A stretch of DNA of 64,000 nt from Desulfobacterales bacterium HSG16 (GTDB lineage Bacteria > Desulfobacterota > Desulfobacteria > Desulfobacterales > HSG16). The stretch is taken from contig JAUCGE010000009.1 of assembly GCA_030377965.1 (NCBI GenBank), positions 1 through 64,000 on the forward strand, read 5' to 3'. A program made the position numbers and the translations under genes. The notes under the pieces are model-generated. The model saw only the letters and a program-made list of their open reading frames with translations, was not told the origin of the DNA and searched no databases. Of the stretch, positions 34,942 to 45,200 are shown one piece after another; position 1 is the stretch's first letter, and each line of letters begins with the position of its first letter.

Positions 34942-35564
34942 TTATTGATAACGATTGTCCTTTGCTTTGAGTTCGCGCAGACACTCTTCGATCTCTTTTA
35001 TTTTGAGTCCGGCCATTCGTTCTTTCGGACTGTATCTGGACAACATTTTTTCTACCGGCGTATTTGGAATGATAAATTCATCCAGCATCTTTGCCATGAA
35101 TTTTTTTTCTTCCTGTGTAAATTCCATGTCTGGATCACCTCCTTTAGAAAATAAAAAATTTGCCACTTTGAGCAGAAACTTCTGAACATTTTCTGGCAAT
35201 CGAGCAATTCCGGTTTGCTTCAAGATACCAAATGCAATCAGTTTTTCTTTTTTCTTGCTGGCAAAAATTTTGGAAAACGCGTTGTATGTATTATCTGACA
35301 AATCATTCAATGAAATGATGGTGATAAGGTTCAATACCGGATATTCGCTTTTAAAAATACCTTTCTCATGTCCGCTGGAATATCCAAATGAATTCAAAGT
35401 ATTCTTCGATGGTGTCTTTGCACTTACTATAAACATCTGGAGTTCATGTTTTTCCAGTTTCCAGTGATCCTTGTAAAAAGCCCAGTAGCCTCCGGCCTTG
35501 CAGAAAATTTCTTCATTTAAAGATTCCGTCTATGCCTCCTGATTTCACTTGATTTTTTTTCCAT
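34942..35564 (-). pseudogene. Deleted second copy of the PD-(D/E)XK-like gene
   Basis: The 5' end (ATG at 35564) reads MEKKSSEIRRHRR and then goes out of frame. Codons for TESLNEEIFCKAGGYWAFYK follow at once in another frame. The intact gene has about 65 more codons between these points, which hold the nuclease acid residues. From there the match continues to the end with few changes, except that the tandem 9-residue repeats are reduced to one. A 164-codon open frame (34942-35433) remains but lacks the catalytic core. Confidence 0.85.
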
Positions 35565-35727
35565 ACGGTTTTGTTATCCTAATAATTCACAGTTGACAGT
35601 GTTTGCAAGTATAGCTTTCGCCTTTTTTTCTCTGCACATTATGAATCCAGATTATCGTATTTCCATCAATGTGTCAATCCCACCATTATTTCACAATTAA
35701 AAACATCCAGTAAATACAACCCAAAGC

Positions 35728-35756
35728 TTGAAAATCACCCCATAATCGTATATAAC
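35728..35756 (+). promoter_or_regulatory. Sigma70-type promoter for the giant-protein operon
   Basis: TTGAAA (35728-35733) and TATAAC (35751-35756) are separated by 17 bases. The expected start of transcription is near 35763, giving a leader of about 50 bases to the ATG at 35812. Confidence 0.6.
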
Positions 35757-35811
35757 AAAATCCATGCGATGCATTTGATGATTAACTCTCCACCATAAGG
35801 ATGTGACAAGC

Positions 35812-38800
35812 ATGAAAACCAGATTTTTCACTTCTATTGCCGCCCCTATCCTGTCAATTGCCCTTATCTTCATTTTGATCTCTCAGACTGTTTTTGCCCA
35901 ATCTGATCAAATGCAAATTCCTGAGACTCTGACGGAACAAAAAGTTTATATCCCCTATGATAAACTTGAAACAGTACTGGACAATCAGGAAAAAGGAGTA
36001 TTCATTCCGTATTCCGATTTCTTGAAATTATGGGAAAAAGCCACGAGGAAAAAGCCTGAAAAAAAGATCCCTCCTCCGCCTGTTGATGCAGCCATCATTC
36101 ATTCCCAATATACTGGAACAGTGGAAAAAGATGTGATTCGGTTTCAGGGGCAATTGAAAATATCGGCTATCAAAGAAGAATGGGCAAAACTTCTTCTTGA
36201 TTTTACCGATATCGCAATTCGAAAGATCACTATAGACGGTAAACCTCCATTGCTTAATCCTGTCAAGAAAGGGCTTGAACTCATTATTCCGGAAAAAGGG
36301 GAATACCTTGTAAATATCGATTTTGCTGTAAAAATCGAATCTCTTCCTGATAAATTTATTTCATCATTTAAACTTCCGTCAGCACCTCTTATCAAAATGG
36401 ATCTTAGATTTTCGGACAAAGACCTTGATGTGCGAATCGAGCCTATGCTTTCTGAAAAAACAGGATCTTCCGAGGATCATTCTCTTATATCCGCGTTTTT
36501 ACCGCCCCAGGGCAAAGTACAAGTTAGCTGGTTGGCAAAATCTGAGAAAAAAACCGCTCAAGCCCTTATTTTTGCAAAGACTTCATCCATGCTCAAAATT
36601 GAGGAGTCAGTATATTCCATTGATACTGACATCCAGTTTTCTGTAATCCAGGCAAAAACAGGCAATTTCAATGTTCAACTGCCAGAGGGTTTGAGCATTG
36701 TAAATGTCAAAGGGGAAAATATACGACAATGGGATACAGATGATAACGGAATGCTTCTTGTTACTCTGTTTAAAAAAATCGAAGGCAATTATAAACTGAG
36801 CCTTAAAACGGAATTATATCGAGATCCGGCCCAAAAGAAGTTTGCCTATCCCGCCATTAAAATTCCTGATGCAAAACGGGAAGAAGGCATCATTGCAGTC
36901 AATGCCGCTCCGTCTTTGAAGGTCAAGATGGAAGGAACGTCAAAAGTCACTCAGGTTGATTCGGACGATAATCAATTGTTTGCCTTTCAATATTTCAGAC
37001 ATCCTTTTGAACTTAAATTTTCGATATCTGAAATCAAGCCCGAGATCAGGGCATATATCAAAACTCGTGTCCATATAGGAGAACATATCATTGCTGTCAA
37101 CAGCGAAATTCTGTATAATATCAAAGGCGCAGGAGTGTTTTTTCTTGATCTGATCATACCTGAAACTTTTTCGGTTTCCGATGTGGGCAATCAAAAAACG
37201 GTGGAAAGCTATTCGATTTCAAAAACTGAGGGTAAACGTGTCATGCATGTGGTTTTAAAAGCAAGGGCGTTTGGCAAGTTTGCCCTTCCTGTGCATATGG
37301 AAAAACCCAGGTCATCCGATGATCTGTCTTTTCAGCTACCCCAGATTTCCTGTATGAATATTCAAAGAGAAGAAGGAATAATTGCCCTGTCTTTACGCAA
37401 AAACCTGAAAATGTCCACCCGTGATACAAAAGGTCTTGTTCCTGTCAATCCTCGATCATTGCAAAATGCGGGGTTTTCGCCGGAAAGCAGATTAAGCGAA
37501 CTTGTGGCAGGATACAGGTTTACGGGAAACGAATATGGAGCCACACTCGATATTGAAAAAAGGAAAACCCGTGTCACAGCAGCAGTTGAGCGGGGTGTCA
37601 TAATTGAGGAAACCGGGATTACGACCACTGATATTATAAGATACAATATTTTGTTTGCTCCAATACGAACCTTGAAAATCGAGGTTCCGGCAGACCTTGG
37701 AAAAGATGCACGGATTTTCGGTAAAAATATCAAGGAAAAACGATTTAATATAGAAAAAAAGGATTCGGGTAAAAAAGATATCGGAATATGGGAGATTGAT
37801 CTTCATTCTCCTGTAATGGACAATTATTCCTTTTCCATAAAAATGGAAAAACGTTTTGATGAGATACAGGCGACACAGACCAGGGAACTGGATATGCCGA
37901 TGATCAGAGTTCTGGATGTATTTTACGAGTCCGGCCATATCTCAATATCAAAAAGTCCAAATCTTCAGGTGGAACCGGAACAGCTCTTAAATTTAAAACC
38001 TGTCGATACAAAAGAATTGCCTGCTGCTATGAAGCGGGTGTCGAGCGCACTTGCTTTCAAGTATTTGAGCCATCCTTATTCCATCAAATTCAGAGCGACA
38101 CGCCATGATTATGAAAAAGTGTTAAATGGCGTTGTGACACATGCACACTTTGATATCGTGGCATCTAAAGAAGGAATTGCAAAGACAGAATCTATTTTCA
38201 GGATAAAACATTCCAACCGGCAGAGTGTGGAAATAAAAATGCCGGAAAATCATACAAGAACATATGCCGTATTCATCTCCGGGAAAAAAGCGAGTATTTC
38301 CAAAGGATCGGACAAATTTACAAAAATATTGATGTTTCCAAAAAATATCAAGCCGGGAAAAGAATTCACAGTCAGGATGATTTACGAGTCCGAGCTTAAA
38401 AAAGATCTGGGCAAAGCAGGTCTTTTCCGAGTCGAGGCTGCTGAAATAAAGGATATTCCCATACTTAAAATATCCTGGCGGCTATATCTGCCTCGAGGAT
38501 TTTCATATCTTCATATGGACGGAAGTGTCCATTCTGACAGAGCATGGTTTACCCTCTTTGATGATATAAATACCGGTATCATGTCGAGTAATGTCTATGC
38601 CCGAAAATCGGTGCAGACCAATTATAATAAAATTCCGGCTCAAAATGACGAAGCAGGACTTGCTGGGTTGGATGTGGAGCTTGTAAGAGAAGGCAGATTA
38701 TATTATTTTTCCAAGCTCGACAAAGATGCATGGCTTAATATTCTATACGTGAAAAGAAGCTTGTTATTCAAAATAGGCGTTGTATTTTTCGCTGTTTTTA

Positions 38801-39204
38801 CAGCATTGTTTATATACCTTCCAACAAAAATAACCGTGAAAAACACAGTCTTTTTTGCCATTCTGATTGCGGTTGCTTTTTTTGTAAAAATATTTGTGCC
38901 GCAGGGTTTTAAATTGATCATATGGTGGATCATATGGGCTGCATTTTTATCGGCAGCTTTTTATTTTGTCCGCCATACACATCAGGTACTCAGATTTAAA
39001 TGGCCTTTCAAGCGAATATTTGCATCAACTATAGATGAAAAACCTCGGAAGGAATCAACACTCATAGTATCAGCCAGGCCAAAACCATATAAATCTACAC
39101 CAGGCGAATCTACACCAGGCGAATCTACACCGGGCGAAGAAAAAACAGATACAAAAGATTCTCGTAAACAGGAAGAAAAGCCGGACAAGGGTGAAGACAA
39201 ATGA
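35812..39204 (+). CDS. Large extracytoplasmic beta-rich protein with C-terminal membrane segments (unknown family)
   Basis: A 1130-residue protein I do not recognise. A signal peptide (IAAPILSIALIFILISQTVFA) is followed by two 'IPY' motifs, KVYIPYDKLETV and KGVFIPYSDFLKLWEK. A long region of alternating short beta strands runs to about residue 980. Within it, segments of the type LPEGLSIVNVKGENIRQWD recur in drifted form, suggesting repeated beta-sandwich modules. Near the end three membrane helices are seen (IGVVFFAVFTALFIYLP; FFAILIAVAFFVKIF; WWIIWAAFLSAAFYFV), then a Lys/Glu-rich tail with three STPGE units. AAGGA precedes the ATG at 35812, favoured over one three codons earlier. Its TGA overlaps the next ATG (ATGA). 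It is homologous to both halves of that next protein. Confidence 0.8.
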   Translation: MKTRFFTSIAAPILSIALIFILISQTVFAQSDQMQIPETLTEQKVYIPYDKLETVLDNQEKGVFIPYSDFLKLWEKATRKKPEKKIPPPPVDAAIIHSQYTGTVEKDVIRFQGQLKISAIKEEWAKLLLDFTDIAIRKITIDGKPPLLNPVKKGLELIIPEKGEYLVNIDFAVKIESLPDKFISSFKLPSAPLIKMDLRFSDKDLDVRIEPMLSEKTGSSEDHSLISAFLPPQGKVQVSWLAKSEKKTAQALIFAKTSSMLKIEESVYSIDTDIQFSVIQAKTGNFNVQLPEGLSIVNVKGENIRQWDTDDNGMLLVTLFKKIEGNYKLSLKTELYRDPAQKKFAYPAIKIPDAKREEGIIAVNAAPSLKVKMEGTSKVTQVDSDDNQLFAFQYFRHPFELKFSISEIKPEIRAYIKTRVHIGEHIIAVNSEILYNIKGAGVFFLDLIIPETFSVSDVGNQKTVESYSISKTEGKRVMHVVLKARAFGKFALPVHMEKPRSSDDLSFQLPQISCMNIQREEGIIALSLRKNLKMSTRDTKGLVPVNPRSLQNAGFSPESRLSELVAGYRFTGNEYGATLDIEKRKTRVTAAVERGVIIEETGITTTDIIRYNILFAPIRTLKIEVPADLGKDARIFGKNIKEKRFNIEKKDSGKKDIGIWEIDLHSPVMDNYSFSIKMEKRFDEIQATQTRELDMPMIRVLDVFYESGHISISKSPNLQVEPEQLLNLKPVDTKELPAAMKRVSSALAFKYLSHPYSIKFRATRHDYEKVLNGVVTHAHFDIVASKEGIAKTESIFRIKHSNRQSVEIKMPENHTRTYAVFISGKKASISKGSDKFTKILMFPKNIKPGKEFTVRMIYESELKKDLGKAGLFRVEAAEIKDIPILKISWRLYLPRGFSYLHMDGSVHSDRAWFTLFDDINTGIMSSNVYARKSVQTNYNKIPAQNDEAGLAGLDVELVREGRLYYFSKLDKDAWLNILYVKRSLLFKIGVVFFAVFTALFIYLPTKITVKNTVFFAILIAVAFFVKIFVPQGFKLIIWWIIWAAFLSAAFYFVRHTHQVLRFKWPFKRIFASTIDEKPRKESTLIVSARPKPYKSTPGESTPGESTPGEEKTDTKDSRKQEEKPDKGEDK

Positions 39205-42200
39205 GTATACCCAGTTATATGAAAATCCTCGTTCCCACGCTCCGTGCAGGAATGCAGAGCGGACGATTTTCGTCCCGCTGCGATAAATACAGAACGCCTG
39301 TGAAAAATTCCTGCGTTCCGCATGGAAACGAGAATGCGGATACATTATCTATCTGGAAATCCCTGAAAGCCTGTTTTTTTATCTTTGCTGTCTTTGTTGT
39401 TGTTTCAGCCATTGTATTTCAGGCAAAAGATTCTGATGCAAAACAGACCAGACAGGATAATACCCTTAAAGAACATATCATAAGAATTCCTGTTTCTGAC
39501 ATGAAGGCGGTGACGGACAAACAAGCCGAAGGCATTTTTATCCCTTATAGTGAATATCGTGATCTTTACGAACGTGCAAAAAAAGCCTTTTTCAGTAAAA
39601 AAGGCGAAAAAAATAATATGATGCCTTCTCAAATGCCGTTTATAACACAGGCTATTATAAAAGGTAAGTACAGGAAAAATTTGATTAGATTTTCGGCCAG
39701 TTTTATCATTGTAAATAATCGAGAAGAACCAGTTAAAATGCCCTTGTCGTTCAAAAAGGTAAAGCTTCGGACAATTAGTCTTAATAAAAATCCTGTTCAT
39801 CTTGAAGACAAAAATGGGATTCCGATTATCTTGATTTCAGAACCCGGTGTTCATGAACTCTCTGTTGAATTTGATGTGGATGTTCGATTTCATGCCAAAA
39901 AGGCTGTGGTAGAATTTGAGATTCCAGAGCCTGTTATGGGTGAAATAGAAATCGTGTCAACAGATATGGCTGATATCCGTTTTTCCGGGCTTCCCATGAT
40001 GGCAAAAACCCCAATTTCGGTTTTATCCAGCCATATTAAATTCGGTCATATTAAATTCGGTCATACGACATCCGATCATATGAAACCGGGCCAGATCATA
40101 AACAAAAACAGATATAAGATTGCAGGTTTTATCGGGCAGCAATCGCAAATTTCTGTGCTGATCGATCAAAAAGCTTTGCGTGAAGATACTGGTCAATACA
40201 TATCTTCGATGGAACAGCACAGATTATATGTTTCCGATGATATTATCAATGCCCGTTTGGATTACAAGATCGACGTAAAGGGTGCAGCCCTTGCCCATCT
40301 TAATCTTGAAATTCCATCAATGCTTCATATCCTTGATCTTTCAGGGCCTGCCATATCCGGGTGGAAACGTTTTGAAAATACTGTGCGTGTCGATTTTTAT
40401 ACGCCTGTAACCAGAAGTACGCGGATGAAAATCAAAGCATATCAGTATATGAACTCGAACACAAAATCAGGTACGGCCGCCGATGTCAGAGCTTCTTATA
40501 AAGATATAAAAATTGAGGATCTTTTCAAACGAAGGGGTGAACTTGCAATCTATTATGCAGACCATATACGGATGAAAATCGAAAATCATGCCAATTGTCG
40601 TATATTTTCCGACTCTTATACCACAGGCGCAAATGACCCTGATTTTCCGGCTGACAAGTATACATTATTCAGGCGGTATCAACTGTTTCATCTGCCTGCG
40701 AAAATCGATTTTTCGATTTCAAAACCAAAATCTTCTATTTTTGTTGCAGTACAACAGAGTTTTAAAATATCCAAATCGAAACTTACGCTTGATGCTCAAC
40801 TGACATTGTCTGGATTTTTAAAACCGGTTTCCCGATTCGTTTTTTCCTGGCCGTCTGGATACTTTGTAAAAAAAGCGGAGGCTGTAATAAACGGAAAAAA
40901 GATCATTATTTCTCATGAAAAAGACGCAGCAGGCAAATCTCTTATAGTTGAAACCGGTAAGTATGCAGGAATGAAAGACTCAATCCGGTTTATATTTCAA
41001 TCTGAAATGATCCGTAATTTTGATTCTGAGGCATCAAGATTTCAAAAAGTCGATATTCCTGTCATAATGTTTTCAGATGCTGATAAAATTAAAGGAACAT
41101 TTTCAATATTACTGGATGAAAAACTTGAAATCGAAGATGTCAGTGTCAAAGGTCTTACCCCTTCCAACACTAACGCCTGCGATGCCAGGATTTCAACACC
41201 TGTTGATGAAGACAGACTTGAAAAATTTATTTATGATTTTTCAGCAGCAGCGAATGTGTCGGGAGTAGCCCGTGTGGTCGAGAAAAAGGCTCATGTTGGT
41301 TCTCAAAGCGTTATTTATGTCAGCATAGATGAAGATATAATACAGGCAAACGCTTTTGTCCGATATAATATCTCAAAACCTGGAGTAAAGGATTTTTATA
41401 TTGCTGTTTCAAAGTGGAAAGGAAGCAAGATAGATATAAAAGGCGCTGATATAAAGGAAAAAAATAGAATTACAAATATTTCAAAAAGTCGCTTGAAAGA
41501 GATGGATTCAGCAAAAAAATATTCGGATGATACATTTGAGATATGGCATGTAATATTACAAAAGGAATTTGCGGGTGAATATGTTCTTCATGTCAATTAT
41601 CAAAAAAAGGCTGCGGCATTCAGCAATTTTTCAGATCTTCCCCTGCCGGTTCCGCTGAATGTTGGAAGTGATAACGGGTACATTGTTATCGAAGCCGGGC
41701 CAAATACTGACATTCGGGTAGAAAAAGAAGGACTGAACGAAATTGAGTCCCACGAATGTCCGAAATGGCCTCCATACGAACCATCAAGGCGCGTCATCAA
41801 ATCCTTGAGATATTTTGTACGCTCTTTTACCTGTCGGATAAAAGTCTCTGCTCAAAAAGAAATGCCCGTGCTTTCTGCTATCGCACAACAGGAAAAGATT
41901 CGGATTGTCATTGGAAAAGATTCGGACATGTTTTTTGAATACAGATACCTGATTAAAAATTCCGGGCTGCAATTTCTCAATATGACATTACCTGTTGGAT
42001 ATACCCTGTGGGGAGCAGAAATTAATAACAAGGGGATAAAGCCTCGTAGAAAATTGAGGTTGAACAGAAAAATGCTGGCAGACAAAAATTTGGGCAAAAA
42101 TTCAGGCAATCTTTTGATTCCTCTGCCTTTGCAAAACGGGGAAGATGTTTTCAATCTGAGGCTTTTTGGAATTATTGAAAATACCCGTAATCAAAGCTCG

Positions 42201-45200
42201 TGGAGTTTGAACAGTTTTCAAAGTATCACCATGAAAATTCCCTGCCTTGAGTCCGAGGTTGAAATAAATTATCCAGATACATGGTCGCTGTTTACAGCCA
42301 GAGGCAATTTTCCAGATTTGGAGCGGCCAACAGAGAATGCTGTCTTTTTTGACTGCATAAAGACATTTTTTAGTGGAATTAGCTGTATGAAATACAGCGC
42401 ACATAAACTGCCTCCTTCTGTTAAAGAAAAAACGGCAATGATGTCAAGAGAAAGGGATCAAATGCTGCAATTAGAGTCGTCCCGCATAGGCAGTGATGTT
42501 AATGCTCCCGGAATGCCGGTTGACAGGATATCAGGAATGGGAGAAAGCAAGGATGCCATGCGTGATTCTGATAAAGGGGCATATCTAAAACAAAAAAAAT
42601 CTGAAGCATCTTATGTTAAAATCAAAGGACTTTCATCTCTTAGCTTCGACTTTGCAGGATCAGGCACATTGGTTACATTTAAAAAAAACTGGGGCAATGC
42701 GGATATAAATATCAGATTCATTCCCGATGGTTTTAAGCAGTCTGTTCGCTTTTTTATGCTTATCCTGTTTTTTACTATTGGTTGGTTTCTTAGAAAAAAA
42801 GGAGTACTGCATCCCTTCAAGTATATGATTTTTATAACGATCATATTTACTCTCTTGTCATATGCAGGCACAAAGCATCTTATTTTTGTATTTAACGGCG
42901 CTGTTCAGGGAGCTTTTTTCTGGTGGGTTGCCTCAATTTTTTTCAGGCATGAAAAAGATGCTGGGCAGCAGCATAACCTGGCAAAATCGGCTGCTATCAT
43001 CTGTTTTGTCATTATAATTAACCCTCTTTGTTTTGTAGAAAACGCGGATGCAAAAAAACCGGAGGTCTTTCCCGAAACTAAAATTTATATTCCTTACGAG
43101 CCGTCTTTTGAGCATGCAGACGAATTTTTGCCTGATGAACCTGGAGACGGCAAAAATGATCCGGTATATATCCCCACTCAGGATTATTTTAATCTGAAAT
43201 TTATTGCTGATCCGCCGGATCATCTTCCTCAAAAGGAAGTGGTGTTCGACAATCCTTTTGATATCGCCTGTATGGAGACAACAGGGCAGATTGAAAACGA
43301 TCAGGCAAGGTTCATGACCCGGATTGATCTTGATATAAACCGGGAAAACTGGGTCATGGTTCAGCTTCCCTTTAAAAATATATATGTGGATGAAATAAAG
43401 CTCGACAGCCGAAAAGTTCCGGTAATAAACCGTTTAGATACATATGAAATTCCTGTATTTGGCAAAGGCAGGCATATGATAACCATTACTTACGAAACCA
43501 GGATCGTTTCATTGCAGGGCAGACAGAAAATAGATTTTATTTTTCCAAAAATTCTCTGTTCTGAATTTGTCATAAACCTGAGTGCAAAAGATGTGATAAC
43601 CGATATCGCACATCCTGGATCAGGTTATGAAATAAAAAAGAATATGACAGGCCATGAAATAAATTTTTCCGGGGCCGGACAAAACAGGTTTTCCATGTCC
43701 TGGTTTCCAAGACGGGTCTCTGATATAAAACAAGCTCCCCTTAATTTCATCGAATGCCGTGTTCGTATGTTCATGGAAGAAGATCATTTGAATTTCAATC
43801 AAAATTGTGTGATCAGGACTGAAAAAGGAATTCCTGGCTCCATTTCCTTTACCATGCCTCCGGAACTAATTGTCGAAGACCTTGTTTCGGAAAGCGTGAG
43901 AGAATGGAAAATAGACAGGATAAATGGACAATTTATTCTTTTTGTAATTTTCAAACAGGATGTAAAATCTCAGAATATCAATCTTGAAATAAAAGGAAAA
44001 CAATTCATTACCCCGAAAAAATCTGTGGACGTATTATTTTTAAAACCTTTTCCTGTGCATCGGATTCATGGAACATTGGAAATTTACGGAAACAGACAGT
44101 TCAAGGTTCTGGTAAATGACATAAAGAATCTCAAACCTTCGTTTAAGGATGGGAATACGGGAAACAAAAAATCTCGAATTAGAGGGTCGTGGCAGATGAA
44201 AAAACGTTTTGATTTCATAAGCTCTGATATACATGCTGAAATTTTGTATCAGGCGGTTGAAAAATTCGCGACAGGCAAAATATCCTACGGATATCATGTG
44301 TTTGAAAATCGAATTTACCTGAAACTCGCAGCAGATATTGATGTCAGGAGCGGCGCAATCGATTCTATTAGTTTTAAAATGCCGGAAGGGTATATGGTAT
44401 CTGAAATCAGAGCAAAGGATATCTCAGATCCTGTAATAGATCAAAAACAGAGTCCGAAAAAAGAGAAATTTGCCCATATTTTTTTCAGGCATTCAGTCAA
44501 AGGAAAAATAAAGGTTTACGGAGTGTTTGAAAAGCCTTTGTCCGATTTGAACAAAGTTTCAATCGAGGCTGTAACAATAGATGAACTTGATAAACTTGCG
44601 GGCAGTGTCGTATCTGTATTTTTTCCCGAAGGATATAAAATAAGACAAAAAAAAATCGAAGGAATTACTGCTGCTGCTGTTCCAGGATCAAATCGGAATC
44701 AGGCGGATTCGACGACCGAAAAAAATGTACGATACGACTATGATTCAAAGACAGCTCATTTCAAAGCTTTGTTTGATGTCGAAAAAAGTGATCCAGTAGT
44801 TGATGTGGTGAAAGTTAATTTCATCAAGGCTATGGATAACCGGATTGATGTGCGGACATTGTGCATACTCGATATCAGACATGCTCCATCAGATCGGTTT
44901 CTTATCCGGATACCTGTATTTTTAAAAGACAGAGTCAATATAAAAGGAGATAATATCAGCGCTATTTTCAAGCAGGAGGATAAAATTGGTAACGTTGAAA
45001 TTACTGTCCGATTTGCTCCAAAGATAAGGCAATCTTGTATGCTGGAATTGTCATATTCACATTATCTGACTGACAGTGATGATTTTTTTCTTCCTGATAT
45101 AAGTTTTCCAGAGGCTGCCAACACAATGGAATTTATCGCAGTTGAAACAGATACATCCAGCCCTTTGAAGCCTCTGATTGAAGGCCGGCTTTATGAAATT

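Noticed and set aside
34942-35433. Functional 164-residue protein
   Set aside because: It is the in-frame remainder of the deleted nuclease-like copy; the true start at 35564 leads out of frame and the catalytic part is missing.
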